NCBI RefSeq assembly: GCF_014646235.1
Contig: NZ_BMNB01000008.1
Span: 170,990-234,989, forward strand
Reading direction: 5' to 3'
Origin: Micromonospora sonchi
Lineage (GTDB): Bacteria > Actinomycetota > Actinomycetes > Mycobacteriales > Micromonosporaceae
DNA: 64,000 nucleotides
Part shown: piece by piece, positions 37,933 through 46,347 of the stretch
Numbering within the stretch: the stretch's first letter is position 1
Layout: every line of letters starts with the position of its first letter
Made by a program: the position numbers and the translations under genes
Notes under the pieces: model-generated
The model's database searches: none
What the model saw: only the letters and a program-made list of their open reading frames with translations
Told to the model about the DNA's origin: nothing

Positions 37933-39663
37933 TCACGCCCGCGATCCGTGCCCGGCCGCCTGCTTCGGCGTACCCGGCACGAGGGTGCGGGCGTACGCGA
38001 TGGCGGCCGGGGTGTCGGGCAAGACCAAGCCGTCGCGGCGTAGCTGGTCGGCCACGCCGACGGCGTCCAACACCTCGTCGTGGCCGGGCAGGATGCCGGA
38101 GAGCAGCACGGTGACGCCGCGTCCCTGGAGTCGGCGGATGGCGTCGCCGAGCACGTAGGCGCCGGTGGCGTCGATGGTGGTGACCCGGGACATCCGCAGG
38201 ATGACCACCCGCACGTCGGCGACGTCGGAGAGCCGCAGCAGGAAGTTGTGCGCGGCGGCGAAGAAGAGCGGCCCGTCGAGCCGGTAGGCCACGATGTGCT
38301 CTTCGAGCAGCGCCTGTTCCTCGGCGGTGTGCTCGCTGGTGTCGAGTGGCACCTGTTCGACCCGGGCACTGCGGGCGACCGCGCGCAGCGCCACCACGAT
38401 GGCCACGCCGACCCCGACGGCCACGGCGAGGACCAGGTCCCAGATGACGGTCACGGCGAAGGTGAGCATCAACACCAGCGCGTCGCCCCGGGTTGCGCGG
38501 GCCAAGGCCCAGAGCGAGGCCGCCTCGACCATCCGTACCGTGGTGGCCAGCAGCACCCCGGCGAGCGCCGCGAGTGGGATGCGGCCGACCAGCGGCGCGG
38601 CGACCAGCACGACGCCGGCCAGCGCCACCGCGTGGGTCAGCGCGGCCAGCTTCGATACGGCACCGGCTCGCACGTTGACGGCGGTGCGCGCGATCGCCGC
38701 GGTGGCCGGGATGCCGCCGAACAGCGGGGAGGCGAGGTTGGCCAGACCCTGCCCGAACAGTTCGCGGTCGGGGTCGTGCCGCTGGCCGACGGTCATCCCG
38801 TCGGCGACGGTGGCCGAGAGCAGACTCTCCAGCGCGGCCAGGGCCGCCACCGCCAGCGCTGCGGGCAGCAGCACGCCCACCGCGCCGAGGTCGAAGAAGC
38901 CGAGTGAGGGTGCGGGTAGCTCCTGGGGAAGGGCGCCGATCCGGACCAGGTCGATCGGCGCGAACTCGGCGAGCACCGTGGCGGCGGCCACGGCGAACAG
39001 TGAGAACGGCAGGCCGGGGCGCCACCGGGCGCCGAGCAGCATCACCGCCGCGACTCCCAGGGCCATCAGGACGGGCGCCGGTTGCGGATGTACGACGAAA
39101 CGGGCGACCGCGTCGGCCGCCACCGCCCACACCCGTTCGCCCTGCGCGTCGGTGACGCCGAGCGCGGCAGGCACCTGTTGCAGGGCGATGACCACCGCGA
39201 TGCCGGCGGTGAAGCCCTCGATCACCGGCATCGGCAGGTACCGGACGTACCGGCCGGTGCGGGCGAAAGCCAGGGCGACCAGGATCAGCCCGGCCAGCGC
39301 GCCGACCATCAGCACGCCGGTCGCCCCGAACTGCGCCACGACCGGCACCAGCACCACGGTCATCGCGCCGGTCGGGCCGGAGACCTGAAGATTCGAGCCG
39401 CCGAAGATGGCCGCCACCGCACCGGCGACCACGGCGGTGATCAGCCCGGCTTCCGCGCCGAGGCCGGAGGTGACACCGAAGGCGAGCGCCAGCGGGAGCG
39501 CGACGACGGCGACGGTGAGCCCGGCGACGAGGTCCCGGCGGGGTGCCCGGCGCACGGCGTGCCAGTCGGCGCGACTGGGCAGCAGGTCGAGGAGGCGACG
39601 CCCGACGGTGCTCGCGGCGGACCGGGCGCTGCCGGCGAGTGGGGTCTGGGTGCCGCTACTCAC
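37933..39663 (-). CDS. SulP-family anion transporter with STAS domain
   Basis: 576 residues: ten to twelve membrane helices (residues 45-425) with the SulP signature VAGLTVAVVALPLALAFGVTSGL near residue 50, then a cytosolic STAS domain (about 455-560; VVILRMSRVTTIDATGAYVLGD). Family members move sulfate, bicarbonate or C4-dicarboxylates; the substrate cannot be read from sequence. It begins overlapping the ArsR-type regulator by 4 nt, so the regulator-transporter pair is one transcript. Confidence 0.93.
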   Translation of the reverse strand: MSSGTQTPLAGSARSAASTVGRRLLDLLPSRADWHAVRRAPRRDLVAGLTVAVVALPLALAFGVTSGLGAEAGLITAVVAGAVAAIFGGSNLQVSGPTGAMTVVLVPVVAQFGATGVLMVGALAGLILVALAFARTGRYVRYLPMPVIEGFTAGIAVVIALQQVPAALGVTDAQGERVWAVAADAVARFVVHPQPAPVLMALGVAAVMLLGARWRPGLPFSLFAVAAATVLAEFAPIDLVRIGALPQELPAPSLGFFDLGAVGVLLPAALAVAALAALESLLSATVADGMTVGQRHDPDRELFGQGLANLASPLFGGIPATAAIARTAVNVRAGAVSKLAALTHAVALAGVVLVAAPLVGRIPLAALAGVLLATTVRMVEAASLWALARATRGDALVLMLTFAVTVIWDLVLAVAVGVGVAIVVALRAVARSARVEQVPLDTSEHTAEEQALLEEHIVAYRLDGPLFFAAAHNFLLRLSDVADVRVVILRMSRVTTIDATGAYVLGDAIRRLQGRGVTVLLSGILPGHDEVLDAVGVADQLRRDGLVLPDTPAAIAYARTLVPGTPKQAAGHGSRA

Positions 39664-39998
39664 CGCTCCCGCCCGTCGGCGCGCAGTTCCTCCAGCAGAG
39701 CGCCCCGGTCGGTGAGCATCGCGCCGAGGATCCGCCGGCCGGCGGCCAGCAGATCGGCGACGTCAGGTGTGCTCAGCGCGTACATCACCAGCGGCCCGTC
39801 GCGGTACGAGGTGACCATGCCGGCCCGGCGCAGCACAGCGAGTTGTTGGGACAGGTTCGACGCCTCCACCTCGATCACGGCGAGCAGGTCACGCACCGGT
39901 TTGGGGCCGTCCTGAAGCAGCTCGAGCACCCGGATGCGAACCGGGTGCCCGAGCGTGCGGAACAACTCGGCCTTCGCCTGGTACAGCGGCACGGACAC
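39660..39998 (-). CDS. ArsR-family transcriptional regulator
   Basis: 112 residues, winged helix: LFRTLGHPVRIRVLELLQDGPKPV and recognition helix EASNLSQQLAVLRRAGMVTS. There is no Cys metal-binding motif, so the signal may not be a metal; similar regulators sit with SulP transporters in other actinobacteria. First gene of the operon, coupled to the transporter by ATGA overlap. Confidence 0.92.
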   Translation of the reverse strand: MSVPLYQAKAELFRTLGHPVRIRVLELLQDGPKPVRDLLAVIEVEASNLSQQLAVLRRAGMVTSYRDGPLVMYALSTPDVADLLAAGRRILGAMLTDRGALLEELRADGRER

Positions 39999-40041
39999 GC
40001 CTCAGCCTCCTCCTGCGGCACCACCGGGGCCGCACTGAAGA

Positions 40042-40057
40042 CTTTAGCACTTGCAAA
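40042..40057. promoter_or_regulatory. Candidate ArsR operator
   Basis: An imperfect palindrome of two 7-bp arms (6 of 7 matching) around a 2-bp centre, 44 bp upstream of the ArsR-type start. Its AT-rich TTTxGCA-N2-TGCxAAA form fits ArsR-family operators. Confidence 0.55.
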
Positions 40058-40098
40058 ACTCTTCAACAACTCTCGCGCTGCGACTCCGCCCGACGCCG

Positions 40099-40518
40099 TC
40101 AGCCGCGCTCGATCATCTGGCCGATACGGATCCGGTTGCCGAACGGGTCACGGATGCCGAAATCGATCCCGTACGGCCGTTCCATCGGCTCGTCGGTGAT
40201 CTCGACACCCTTGGCGAGAAGTTCCTCGTACGTCTTGTGGGCGTCATCGGTGGTCATGAAGAGGAAACCGCCCGCGGCGCCCTTGGTGAGCAGTTCACGG
40301 ACCTGTTCGGCGGTGGCCGGGTCAAGATTGGGCGGGCCCGGCTTCTCCAGCAGGATCTCGCGCTTCGGGTCGCCGGGCACGTTGACCGTGAGCCAACGCA
40401 TGAAGCCGAGATCCTGATCCGTGTTCAGCTCCAGGCCGAGCTTGCCGATGTAGAAGTCGAGCGCCTCGTCCTGGTCGAGGACGTAGATCTGGGAGCGGCT
40501 GATCGCGTTCATCGTCAT
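40099..40518 (-). CDS. VOC-superfamily (glyoxalase/bleomycin-resistance-like) protein
   Basis: 139 residues, one vicinal oxygen chelate domain: SQIYVLDQDEALDFYIGKLGLEL, then FLFMTTDDAHKTYEELLAKGVEI and YGIDFGIRDPFGNRIRI near the C-terminus. It resembles small uncharacterised VOC proteins often placed beside AraC regulators. 35 nt downstream of the AraC gene, same strand. Confidence 0.88.
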   Translation of the reverse strand: MTMNAISRSQIYVLDQDEALDFYIGKLGLELNTDQDLGFMRWLTVNVPGDPKREILLEKPGPPNLDPATAEQVRELLTKGAAGGFLFMTTDDAHKTYEELLAKGVEITDEPMERPYGIDFGIRDPFGNRIRIGQMIERG

Positions 40519-40553
40519 GCCCAGAAAGCTAGTGCAGCGCTCTGACCTGCTGC

Positions 40554-40958
40554 TTATCCAAAACTGCTCGGTCGCGTCCACGCCTTGGTGAAGCAGCCCG
40601 GCACCGGCGCGGCGGGCACCGTCCGCCGCTTGCGGTAGTCGCTGGGCGACTCGCCGACGATCTGCCGGAAGGTACGGCTGAACGTGCCGAGACTGCCGAA
40701 GCCGACCCCGTGGCAGACCTCCGTCACGTCCTGGCCGGTGTGCAGCAGCAGGTACATGGCCCGCTCCACCCGCCGCCGTTGCAGGTAGCGGTGCGGGGTC
40801 TCGCCGAAGGTGGCCCGGAAGGTCCGGATGAAGTGCGCCGGGGAGACGTGCGCGATCTTCGCCAGGGTCGGGATGTCGAGTGGGTCGGCGTACGCCCGGT
40901 CCATCGCGTCCCGGGCGCGCAGCATCGCCCGGTTCGTCTGCTCGACCGCCCTGCTCAC
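40554..40958 (-). CDS. AraC-family transcriptional regulator (DNA-binding domain only)
   Basis: 134 residues comprising two HTH motifs (DIPTLAKIAHVSPAHFIRTFRATFG and QDVTEVCHGVGFGSLGTFSRTFRQ) without an effector domain. The GTG at 40958 is used because GGGGAGGG sits about 7 nt upstream; a GTG ten codons earlier is in frame. It forms an operon with the VOC gene and diverges from the winged-helix gene. Confidence 0.88.
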   Translation of the reverse strand: MSRAVEQTNRAMLRARDAMDRAYADPLDIPTLAKIAHVSPAHFIRTFRATFGETPHRYLQRRRVERAMYLLLHTGQDVTEVCHGVGFGSLGTFSRTFRQIVGESPSDYRKRRTVPAAPVPGCFTKAWTRPSSFG

Positions 40959-41053
40959 CGCACCGCCCTCCCCGCGACACCCGGCCACATCAATCCTGCC
41001 CGTTCCGTCGGCCTCTGCCGAGCGGGCATTCCGATCGCCGGATGCCTGGCCGG

Positions 41054-41113
41054 TTGACGACTGCGCACCGACCTGTCAGCATTCCCTGACAGGGGGCGTC
41101 AGAAATTTCTGAC
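41054..41113 (+). promoter_or_regulatory. Promoter with two palindromic operators
   Basis: TTGACG (41054-41059) and CAGCAT (41077-41082) are 17 bp apart. A 7-bp inverted repeat with 6-bp spacer (41073-41092) covers the second box, and a perfect 16-bp palindrome (41098-41113, core GAAATTTC) follows the expected start site. Both are well placed for autorepression by the downstream winged-helix protein. Confidence 0.65.
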
Positions 41114-41138
41114 ACCCAGTGGTGGAGGGGTCCGAAGC

Positions 41139-41477
41139 ATGAGTCGTGAGACGCCGAGCGGCGACGAGCTGTTGGCGATGCTCGCGGCGTTGGCCAGTCC
41201 GCACCGGCTGCGGATCGTCGCCGCGCTCGCCGAGGGCCGGAGCTACGTCAGCGAGTTGGCCCGCCGGCTGCGGATGAACCGGCCCCTGCTCTACATGCAC
41301 CTGCAGAAGTTGGAGGCCGCCGAACTGGTCGTCGGCACTCTGGAAACGGCTCCGGACGGCAGTTCGGTCAAGTGGTTCGACCTCGCTCCATTCGCGGTGA
41401 CGCTGACTCCGCAGGCCATCGCGGCGGCCGTACCGACGTTGACCGTTCCCGGGCAGAAGGATGAGGACAAGCAATGA
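41139..41477 (+). CDS. Winged-helix (ArsR-like) transcriptional regulator
   Basis: 112 residues: ASPHRLRIVAALAEGRSYVSELARRLRMNRPLLYMHLQKLEAAELV is a typical helix-turn-helix followed by a wing (GTLETAPDGSSVKWFDL). GGAGGGG precedes the ATG. Its stop overlaps the start of a small membrane gene (ATGA). In related actinobacteria such regulators precede a short membrane protein and a beta-lactamase-like hydrolase, which here survives only as a remnant. Confidence 0.85.
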   Translation: MSRETPSGDELLAMLAALASPHRLRIVAALAEGRSYVSELARRLRMNRPLLYMHLQKLEAAELVVGTLETAPDGSSVKWFDLAPFAVTLTPQAIAAAVPTLTVPGQKDEDKQ

Positions 41478-41600
41478 CGAACATCGTGGCTGCCGACGGC
41501 GACATCGCCGAAATCGGCATGATCACATCGACCGTGCTGCTGGTCGCGTTGATGGCGATCATCGCGTTCGTGGCCGTGGGGATCTACCGGGCCCGGCACT
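41474..41600 (+). pseudogene. Small membrane protein, 3' end lost in a deletion
   Basis: The reading frame starts with an ATG overlapping the regulator stop and encodes one membrane helix (IGMITSTVLLVALMAIIAFVAVGIYRARH). Its own stop is missing: after about residue 42 the sequence turns into out-of-frame serine-hydrolase DNA and then antisense of the next genes, giving a meaningless 998-residue open frame. The break is placed near 41600 from where the hydrolase reading begins. Confidence 0.65.
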
Positions 41601-41603
41601 CCG

Positions 41604-42380
41604 CCGCAGCGGTACGACTCGCCCTTCGACACCTCCGGCGTGCCGTACAGCTACCTGACGGCGAGCCTGGACGACCTCACCCGGTTCGCCACCACCCAAC
41701 TCGCCGGCGGCCGGTACGGCGACACGACCCTGCTGTCCGCCGACACCACCCAGCGGATGCAGACCGGTCAGGTGTCGACCGGTGGCAGCGGCCGGTACGG
41801 GTTGGGCTGGCGAGAAACAACCCTCACGGGACCCGACGCCCGCATCGTGTGGCACGCCGGCGCCACGCCGGGATACTTCAGCCACCTGGTGTTGGTGCCG
41901 GAAACCAGGATCGGCGTGGTCGTACTGGCCAACGCCTACAGCCTGGCGATGGACCCGCTGCTCGTCTCGGCGGCGTTCAACATCGCCCGGGTACTGCACG
42001 CCGCGCCGACCGTCGAGGCGGAGCCGGACCCGCTGTTGACCGGAGGCCTGGTCGGGCTGGTGGGTCTTGCCGCGCTCCTGGTGGTCGCGCTGGCCTGGGC
42101 TGTCGTCCGCGTCGTCCGCCGACGCCGCTCGGGAGCCGCCCGCTGCCGTCGCGAGATCGTCCGTACGGTCGGCTGGGTGGTTGGCTGCGGTGGGCTGGCC
42201 GCGACGGTGGTGTGGGGGGTCCCGGCCCTACAGGGAGCCGACGGGCTCGGTCAGGTCTCCCTGTGGATGCCCGACGCGGCGCAGGTCATCGGCGGCGTTG
42301 CCGGGCTTGCGGCGATGGTCGCGCTCACCCGACTCGCCGGGTTGGCGCTGGCGCCCCGACGCAGCACACCAGACCGCTAA
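41604..42380 (+). pseudogene. C-terminal half of a class C beta-lactamase-like serine hydrolase
   Basis: The frame reads YDSPFDTSGVPYSYLTASLDDLTRFATT, then GRYGLGWRE and HAGATPGYFSHLVLVPE (the HxG box of the family), followed by several membrane helices, as in membrane-bound EstB-like hydrolases. The N-terminal part with the SxxK nucleophile and YxN motif is absent, so it cannot be catalytic. The GTG at 41640 is an internal valine, not a real start. It ends overlapping the convergent gene by 3 nt. Confidence 0.8.
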
Positions 42381-43174
42381 GTCAACCGGAGTTCGTGCAG
42401 GTCGGTGGCTTCGGCGAGCAGGCGTACGCCGTCGTCGTCGTGGCGGTGCAGGGTGCAGCCGGCGCGGGTGAAGCGGACGGTCAGGATCTGCCCGGCGTGC
42501 CGGGCCGCCAGCCGCAGCAGCACCGGCACCGGGTCGGCGGTCACGCCACTCGGCGCGGCGGCGGGCGCCGGGATCGGCACGGCCGGGTCGGCCGGCGCGA
42601 CGGCGGCGACGGTGTCGGTCAGGCACTCGACGCACCAGGCGAGCGCCGCCTCCAGGGTCGGCCGGTACGGCAGTTCGTCGGGGCGGACCGGGGCGTCGCG
42701 CGGTCGCAGGTCGACCGACCAGCGCTGCCCGTCGAGGTAGCGCGGGTCACCGGTGTGCTGCCGCAGGTCGCAGACGCTGACCTCCAACGCCAGGTCCAGG
42801 CCGAGCGCGAGGCGGATCAGCTCGGTCAGGGGTGGGGCGTCGGGGCGTACCGCCGTCACGATCAGCCGGGCCGCGGGCTGGCCCCGACCGGCGAGGCGCA
42901 CCTGCTCGGCCACCGGGTCGGCCCCGGCCCAGGGCAGCGTGACGTACCCGCCGCGCAGGTCCAGCTCAATCTCGTGCCCACCGTCGGCCTCGGCGAGGTC
43001 CTCGGGCCGTACCCCGAGGATGGGCGCCCAGGCCGCGAGCCGGTAGCGGTCGGGCAGCTGGACCACCGGCTTGCCGCCGGGCTGCGTGGCGGCGAGCGTG
43101 ACCTCCTCCGACGTGCCGGCGTGCCAGGCCAGATGCACCACCCGGTGCCGCAGGTCGGTCAGCGTGATCACCAC
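42377..43174 (-). CDS. Uncharacterised protein, partner of zinc-ribbon protein
   Basis: 265 residues, no recognised domain. It opens with TLTDLRHRVVHLAWHAGTSEEVTLAAT and has a Pro/Ala linker near residue 210 before a small C-terminal strand-rich part. Its start lies 7 nt past the stop of the zinc-ribbon gene, so both are co-transcribed. Two adjacent GTG codons (43174 and 43171) compete as start; AGGA is 4 or 7 nt upstream. The pair presumably acts together; function unknown. Confidence 0.65.
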   Translation of the reverse strand: MVITLTDLRHRVVHLAWHAGTSEEVTLAATQPGGKPVVQLPDRYRLAAWAPILGVRPEDLAEADGGHEIELDLRGGYVTLPWAGADPVAEQVRLAGRGQPAARLIVTAVRPDAPPLTELIRLALGLDLALEVSVCDLRQHTGDPRYLDGQRWSVDLRPRDAPVRPDELPYRPTLEAALAWCVECLTDTVAAVAPADPAVPIPAPAAAPSGVTADPVPVLLRLAARHAGQILTVRFTRAGCTLHRHDDDGVRLLAEATDLHELRLT

Positions 43175-43180
43175 CGCGTC

Positions 43181-44380
43181 CTAGAGCCGGTGGGTGTCGT
43201 CGCAGCTGAGGCAGGCCAGCGCCGACGGGCGCAGGCCGGCGCCGCGGCAGTGCGGGCAGCCACCATCGGCGGTACGGCCACCGAGGCGGCAGTCGCAGCT
43301 ACGCAGCCGGCTGCCGGGCACGCAGTCCGGGCAGGGCCGCCAGCCGATCTCCGCACCGAGCCAGGACGGGTCGGGCGGCGTGAAGCCCCGGCGCAGCGGC
43401 ACCCGCACCCGGCGCATTACCTGACCGGTGGGCTGCTCCACCAGGTCCTCGACGGGTTCGCCGTCGCGCAGGCTGGTGTGCCACCAACGTCCGTCGCGCC
43501 AGATCGCCTGCGCGCCGGGCAGCTCGACACCGTCGACCGGGTCGACACAGTCGGCGAGGATCCGCCGTTCCAGCTGGTCCACCTCGACGGCGGGCACGAC
43601 GGGTGGGCGCGGCTGGTCGGGCTGCACCAGCCGGGCGGCGACGCCCCGGCCACGCTCGGCGAGCCCGGCGAGCGCGTCGGCCACGTCGGTGCCGGCCAGC
43701 GCTTCCGGCAGGTCGGGATGGCCGATCCTGAACATCGGCACCGGCGAGCCGGGCACCTCGTACCGGACCTTCCAGCCCTGCCCGTGCCGGCGTACCTCGA
43801 TCACCAGGTCGAGCAGGAGCACATCGGCCAGCGCGCAGAGCCGCACCAGCCGGTCGGCCGGGTCGACCGGCGGCGCAGCGGCCGACCGGCCGAGGAACAG
43901 CCGCCAGGGCATGTTGTCGAGCCCTGCGATGGCCTGGGCCTCCAGCTCGTACCGGTGCACGGCCGGGGCGTCGGGTCGCCACTGCGGCGGCAACCACAGC
44001 GTCAGCGCCTCGTCGGTAACGGTTGCGCCGACGCTGGCAGCCAACTCGCGTACCCGATTCTCAAGCTTGACCACCCAGCCGGTTGGGCTCGGCTCAGGAT
44101 CGAGGCCGCCGGGCATGACACTGTGCGAGGCGACCACGCCGGTGTCCAGGTTGGCCACGCTGAGCACCAGCTGCGCCCGTCGCCGCCCGCGCCGCTTGCA
44201 GCGATGACAGGGGTACGCGACGCTGCCCGCGCCCCGACACTGCTCACAATCCCGGTACGCCTCAGGGTGCGTGGGCGTGGCCGCCTCGTCGGCCAGGAAC
44301 CGGTTGCCGAAGGTGGTGCACCGACAAGGCAACAGCTGAAAGGTCAACCCGTCACAGTCGGGGCAGGTTATGACGGTCAC
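43181..44380 (-). CDS. Uncharacterised protein with DnaJ-like zinc-ribbon motifs at both ends
   Basis: 399 residues. Paired CxxC motifs occur at the N-terminus (CPDCDG, CRC, CEQCRGAGS, CHRCKRRG) and at the C-terminus (CPDCVPGSRLRSCDC, CPHCRGAGL, CLSCDD); the CxxCxGxG form is that of the DnaJ zinc centre. Between them is a 300-residue alpha/beta region with WLPPQWRPDAPAVHRYELEAQ and IRRY-free basic stretches. I recognise no named family. The repeated cysteine pairs suggest four zinc sites and binding of unfolded protein or nucleic acid; that is inference. Confidence 0.7.
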   Translation of the reverse strand: MTVITCPDCDGLTFQLLPCRCTTFGNRFLADEAATPTHPEAYRDCEQCRGAGSVAYPCHRCKRRGRRRAQLVLSVANLDTGVVASHSVMPGGLDPEPSPTGWVVKLENRVRELAASVGATVTDEALTLWLPPQWRPDAPAVHRYELEAQAIAGLDNMPWRLFLGRSAAAPPVDPADRLVRLCALADVLLLDLVIEVRRHGQGWKVRYEVPGSPVPMFRIGHPDLPEALAGTDVADALAGLAERGRGVAARLVQPDQPRPPVVPAVEVDQLERRILADCVDPVDGVELPGAQAIWRDGRWWHTSLRDGEPVEDLVEQPTGQVMRRVRVPLRRGFTPPDPSWLGAEIGWRPCPDCVPGSRLRSCDCRLGGRTADGGCPHCRGAGLRPSALACLSCDDTHRL

Positions 44381-44627
44381 CGCTCACCGGTCCGATTTCC
44401 GCCAGTGCCCGGTGGCTGTTCGAAGATTGCGCGCACGGGTCGACACCGCCCCTTCTGTGGTCGGAATTGACGTCGCGGTCATCGCTGTTGTCGGACTCAT
44501 CTTGTAGGGTCGGAAACACCATGACAATGAATGTCGCGTCATACTGATCAACTGCTTGATCGCACCAATTCCGAGTTCGACAACCCCTCGCCCGGATGTT
44601 GCAAAAACAAACAGGAAGGAGGGCGCG

Positions 44628-45509
44628 ATGGCCGACGACATGGGGTCGACAGTGCCCCGACGCCAGCTCGGCAGGACCCTGCGTGACCTGCGCACCGAAG
44701 CCGGGATCACCCTGGACGCCGCCGCCGAGGCGCTGGAGTGCAGCCGACAGAAGGTGTGGCGGATCGAGAGCGGCCTCGGCTCCGTGCGCGGCGTCGACGT
44801 CCGCGCCATGTGCGAGCTGTACGGCGCACGCAGCGACCTGACCCGGGCGCTGATGGCGGTGGCCGCCGAGACAAAGGCGAAAGGTTGGTGGCACGCCTAC
44901 GGCGATGCCATCCCCGACTGGTTCGAGCTGTACGTCGGCCTCGAATCCGCCGCATGCCGAATCCGAAGGTACGACGAAGCACTGATCCCCGGCTTGTTGC
45001 AGACCCGAGGCTATGCGCTCGCCGTCTACCAGCACCGATCAGAGGTCACGGAAGAGGAACGTGAGCGCCTGGTTCAGGTGCGGATCCAGCGACAGTCGCT
45101 GCTCACGCGTCGCCTGCCAGCAGCGCCCCAGATGGACATCGTCATCTCGGAAGGCGCGTTGCTGCGGATCGTCGGAGACCGGCCGACAATGGCCGAGCAG
45201 TTGCGCCACCTGCTCAACGTTGGTGGCCGAGACAACGTCCGACTCCGGGTCCTGCCGTTATCAGTCGGGCTGCACCGAGGCGTCGAGGCCGGAACCTTCG
45301 TCATGCTGGAGTTTCCCCTCGGCAACCGGGCTACGCCAGAGCCACCGGTGATCTACAGCGAATCGTGGACCGGTGCGCTCTATCTCGATCGTCCAGAAGA
45401 GTTCGCTGCCTACGAAAAGGTCTGGACGAGCCTGGAGCAGCTTGCCTTCGATGAAGGACAATCGAGGCATCTAATTAACAAGATCATCGGGGAGGTTCAC
45501 CATGGTTGA
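44628..45509 (+). CDS. XRE-family regulator with DUF5753 domain
   Basis: 293 residues: N-terminal helix-turn-helix (LGRTLRDLRTEAGITLDAAAEALECSRQKVWRIESG) and a C-terminal DUF5753 domain (YDEALIPGLLQTRGYALAVY; LRVLPLSVGLHRG; FVMLEFP). GGAAGGAGGG lies 5-8 nt before the ATG. It overlaps the DUF397 gene by 8 nt. Such pairs are abundant in Streptomyces and Micromonospora, where WhiJ/BldB-type members affect development or secondary metabolism. Confidence 0.93.
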   Translation: MADDMGSTVPRRQLGRTLRDLRTEAGITLDAAAEALECSRQKVWRIESGLGSVRGVDVRAMCELYGARSDLTRALMAVAAETKAKGWWHAYGDAIPDWFELYVGLESAACRIRRYDEALIPGLLQTRGYALAVYQHRSEVTEEERERLVQVRIQRQSLLTRRLPAAPQMDIVISEGALLRIVGDRPTMAEQLRHLLNVGGRDNVRLRVLPLSVGLHRGVEAGTFVMLEFPLGNRATPEPPVIYSESWTGALYLDRPEEFAAYEKVWTSLEQLAFDEGQSRHLINKIIGEVHHG

Positions 45510-45696
45510 CCTGACGGGTGCCCGCTGGCGCAAGAGCACCCGCAGCGGCAGCAACGGCGGCGACTGCGTCGAGATAGCCGACAACCTGCCCGGCGTCGTC
45601 GCCGTACGCGACAGCAAAGACCCACACGGCCCCACCCTCACCTTCACCCCCACCGCCTGGGCCGCTTTCCTCACTACCGCCCGCACCACCCACTGA
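45502..45696 (+). CDS. DUF397 protein
   Basis: 64 residues with the full DUF397 pattern (ARWRKSTRSGSNGGDCVEIADNLPGVVAVRDSKDPHGPTLTFTPTAWAAFL). These small proteins are encoded beside XRE/DUF5753 regulators and are thought to modulate them in a toxin-antitoxin-like or anti-repressor manner. Translation is coupled to the regulator. Confidence 0.95.
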   Translation: MVDLTGARWRKSTRSGSNGGDCVEIADNLPGVVAVRDSKDPHGPTLTFTPTAWAAFLTTARTTH

Positions 45697-45732
45697 CCCA
45701 CGAACCCGCAGAACCCGGCAAGACCTCAAGAT

Positions 45733-45773
45733 CTTGGACACTTACCGTTCGGCTCGAACGGTAAGTGTCCAAG
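45733..45773. terminator. Perfect 19-bp hairpin after DUF397
   Basis: Arms 45733-45751 and 45755-45773 are fully complementary with a 3-nt loop. It lies 36 bp past the DUF397 stop and lacks a T-tract. It may be a terminator or a mobile palindrome. Confidence 0.75.
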
Positions 45774-45894
45774 GTTGACAATCCTCGCCCATGACTACGC
45801 CGAACGTTGGGCGCTTTGTGTAGATTTTCGGTCGGCCCGTAGCCTCGGCGCTCTCCGCTGATCACCCTTGGGGCAGCACGCGAGTTAAGACGGC

Positions 45895-46347
45895 GTGAGC
45901 GTACAAACGGAATTCAGCGACCTGATCCGCGCGATGGCGCGTCGCGACTGGGGCACAGCCGACCGGCTCTTGGACGAAGTGGAGAGCATCGACTGGCGCG
46001 GCGGCAGCCAGGTGATCGCGGCGGCCTTCGCCATCGCGGTCAACGAGCGCTTCACCGCTGACCACTCCCCCACCGACGTGGCTCGGTTCGTCGCCGAGAC
46101 GCGGTCACGGTTCCCGGCCGCGCAGTCGCTACCCACGCTGGAGATGGAAGCACTCGTCCGGGCCGCGCTCGGTGAGGTCGATCTCATCGAAAACCTCGAC
46201 CCCGAGACAGCCCTCCAGATGCAGATCGTCTTCCTCGGCAAGCTACTCCAGGACGGCTACCGCGCCGAGCCTGAGCTTGAGGCGTTCATCGCCGACGTGG
46301 AACGAACCGCAGCCGACGTCCTGTGGCCGCCGAAGGGGGCGATCTGA
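45895..46347 (+). CDS. Paralogue 1 of a three-gene family, unknown function
   Basis: 150 residues, predicted mostly helical and acidic. It shares with the next two genes a pattern: W-x-G near residue 35, AxxFAxAVxxRF about 15 residues on, then FVxExR, and an acidic C-terminal helix. It is the most divergent copy. The GTG start has no clear Shine-Dalgarno. Its stop overlaps the next ATG (TGATG). No named family is recognised; context with ATPase and nuclease genes suggests a defence or immunity role, which is inference. Confidence 0.7.
   Translation: MSVQTEFSDLIRAMARRDWGTADRLLDEVESIDWRGGSQVIAAAFAIAVNERFTADHSPTDVARFVAETRSRFPAAQSLPTLEMEALVRAALGEVDLIENLDPETALQMQIVFLGKLLQDGYRAEPELEAFIADVERTAADVLWPPKGAI

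Noticed and set aside
41474..44470. 998-residue open frame
   Set aside because: Only the first 42 residues look like a protein; the rest is out of frame with the hydrolase remnant and antisense to two genes with sound family-like sequence.
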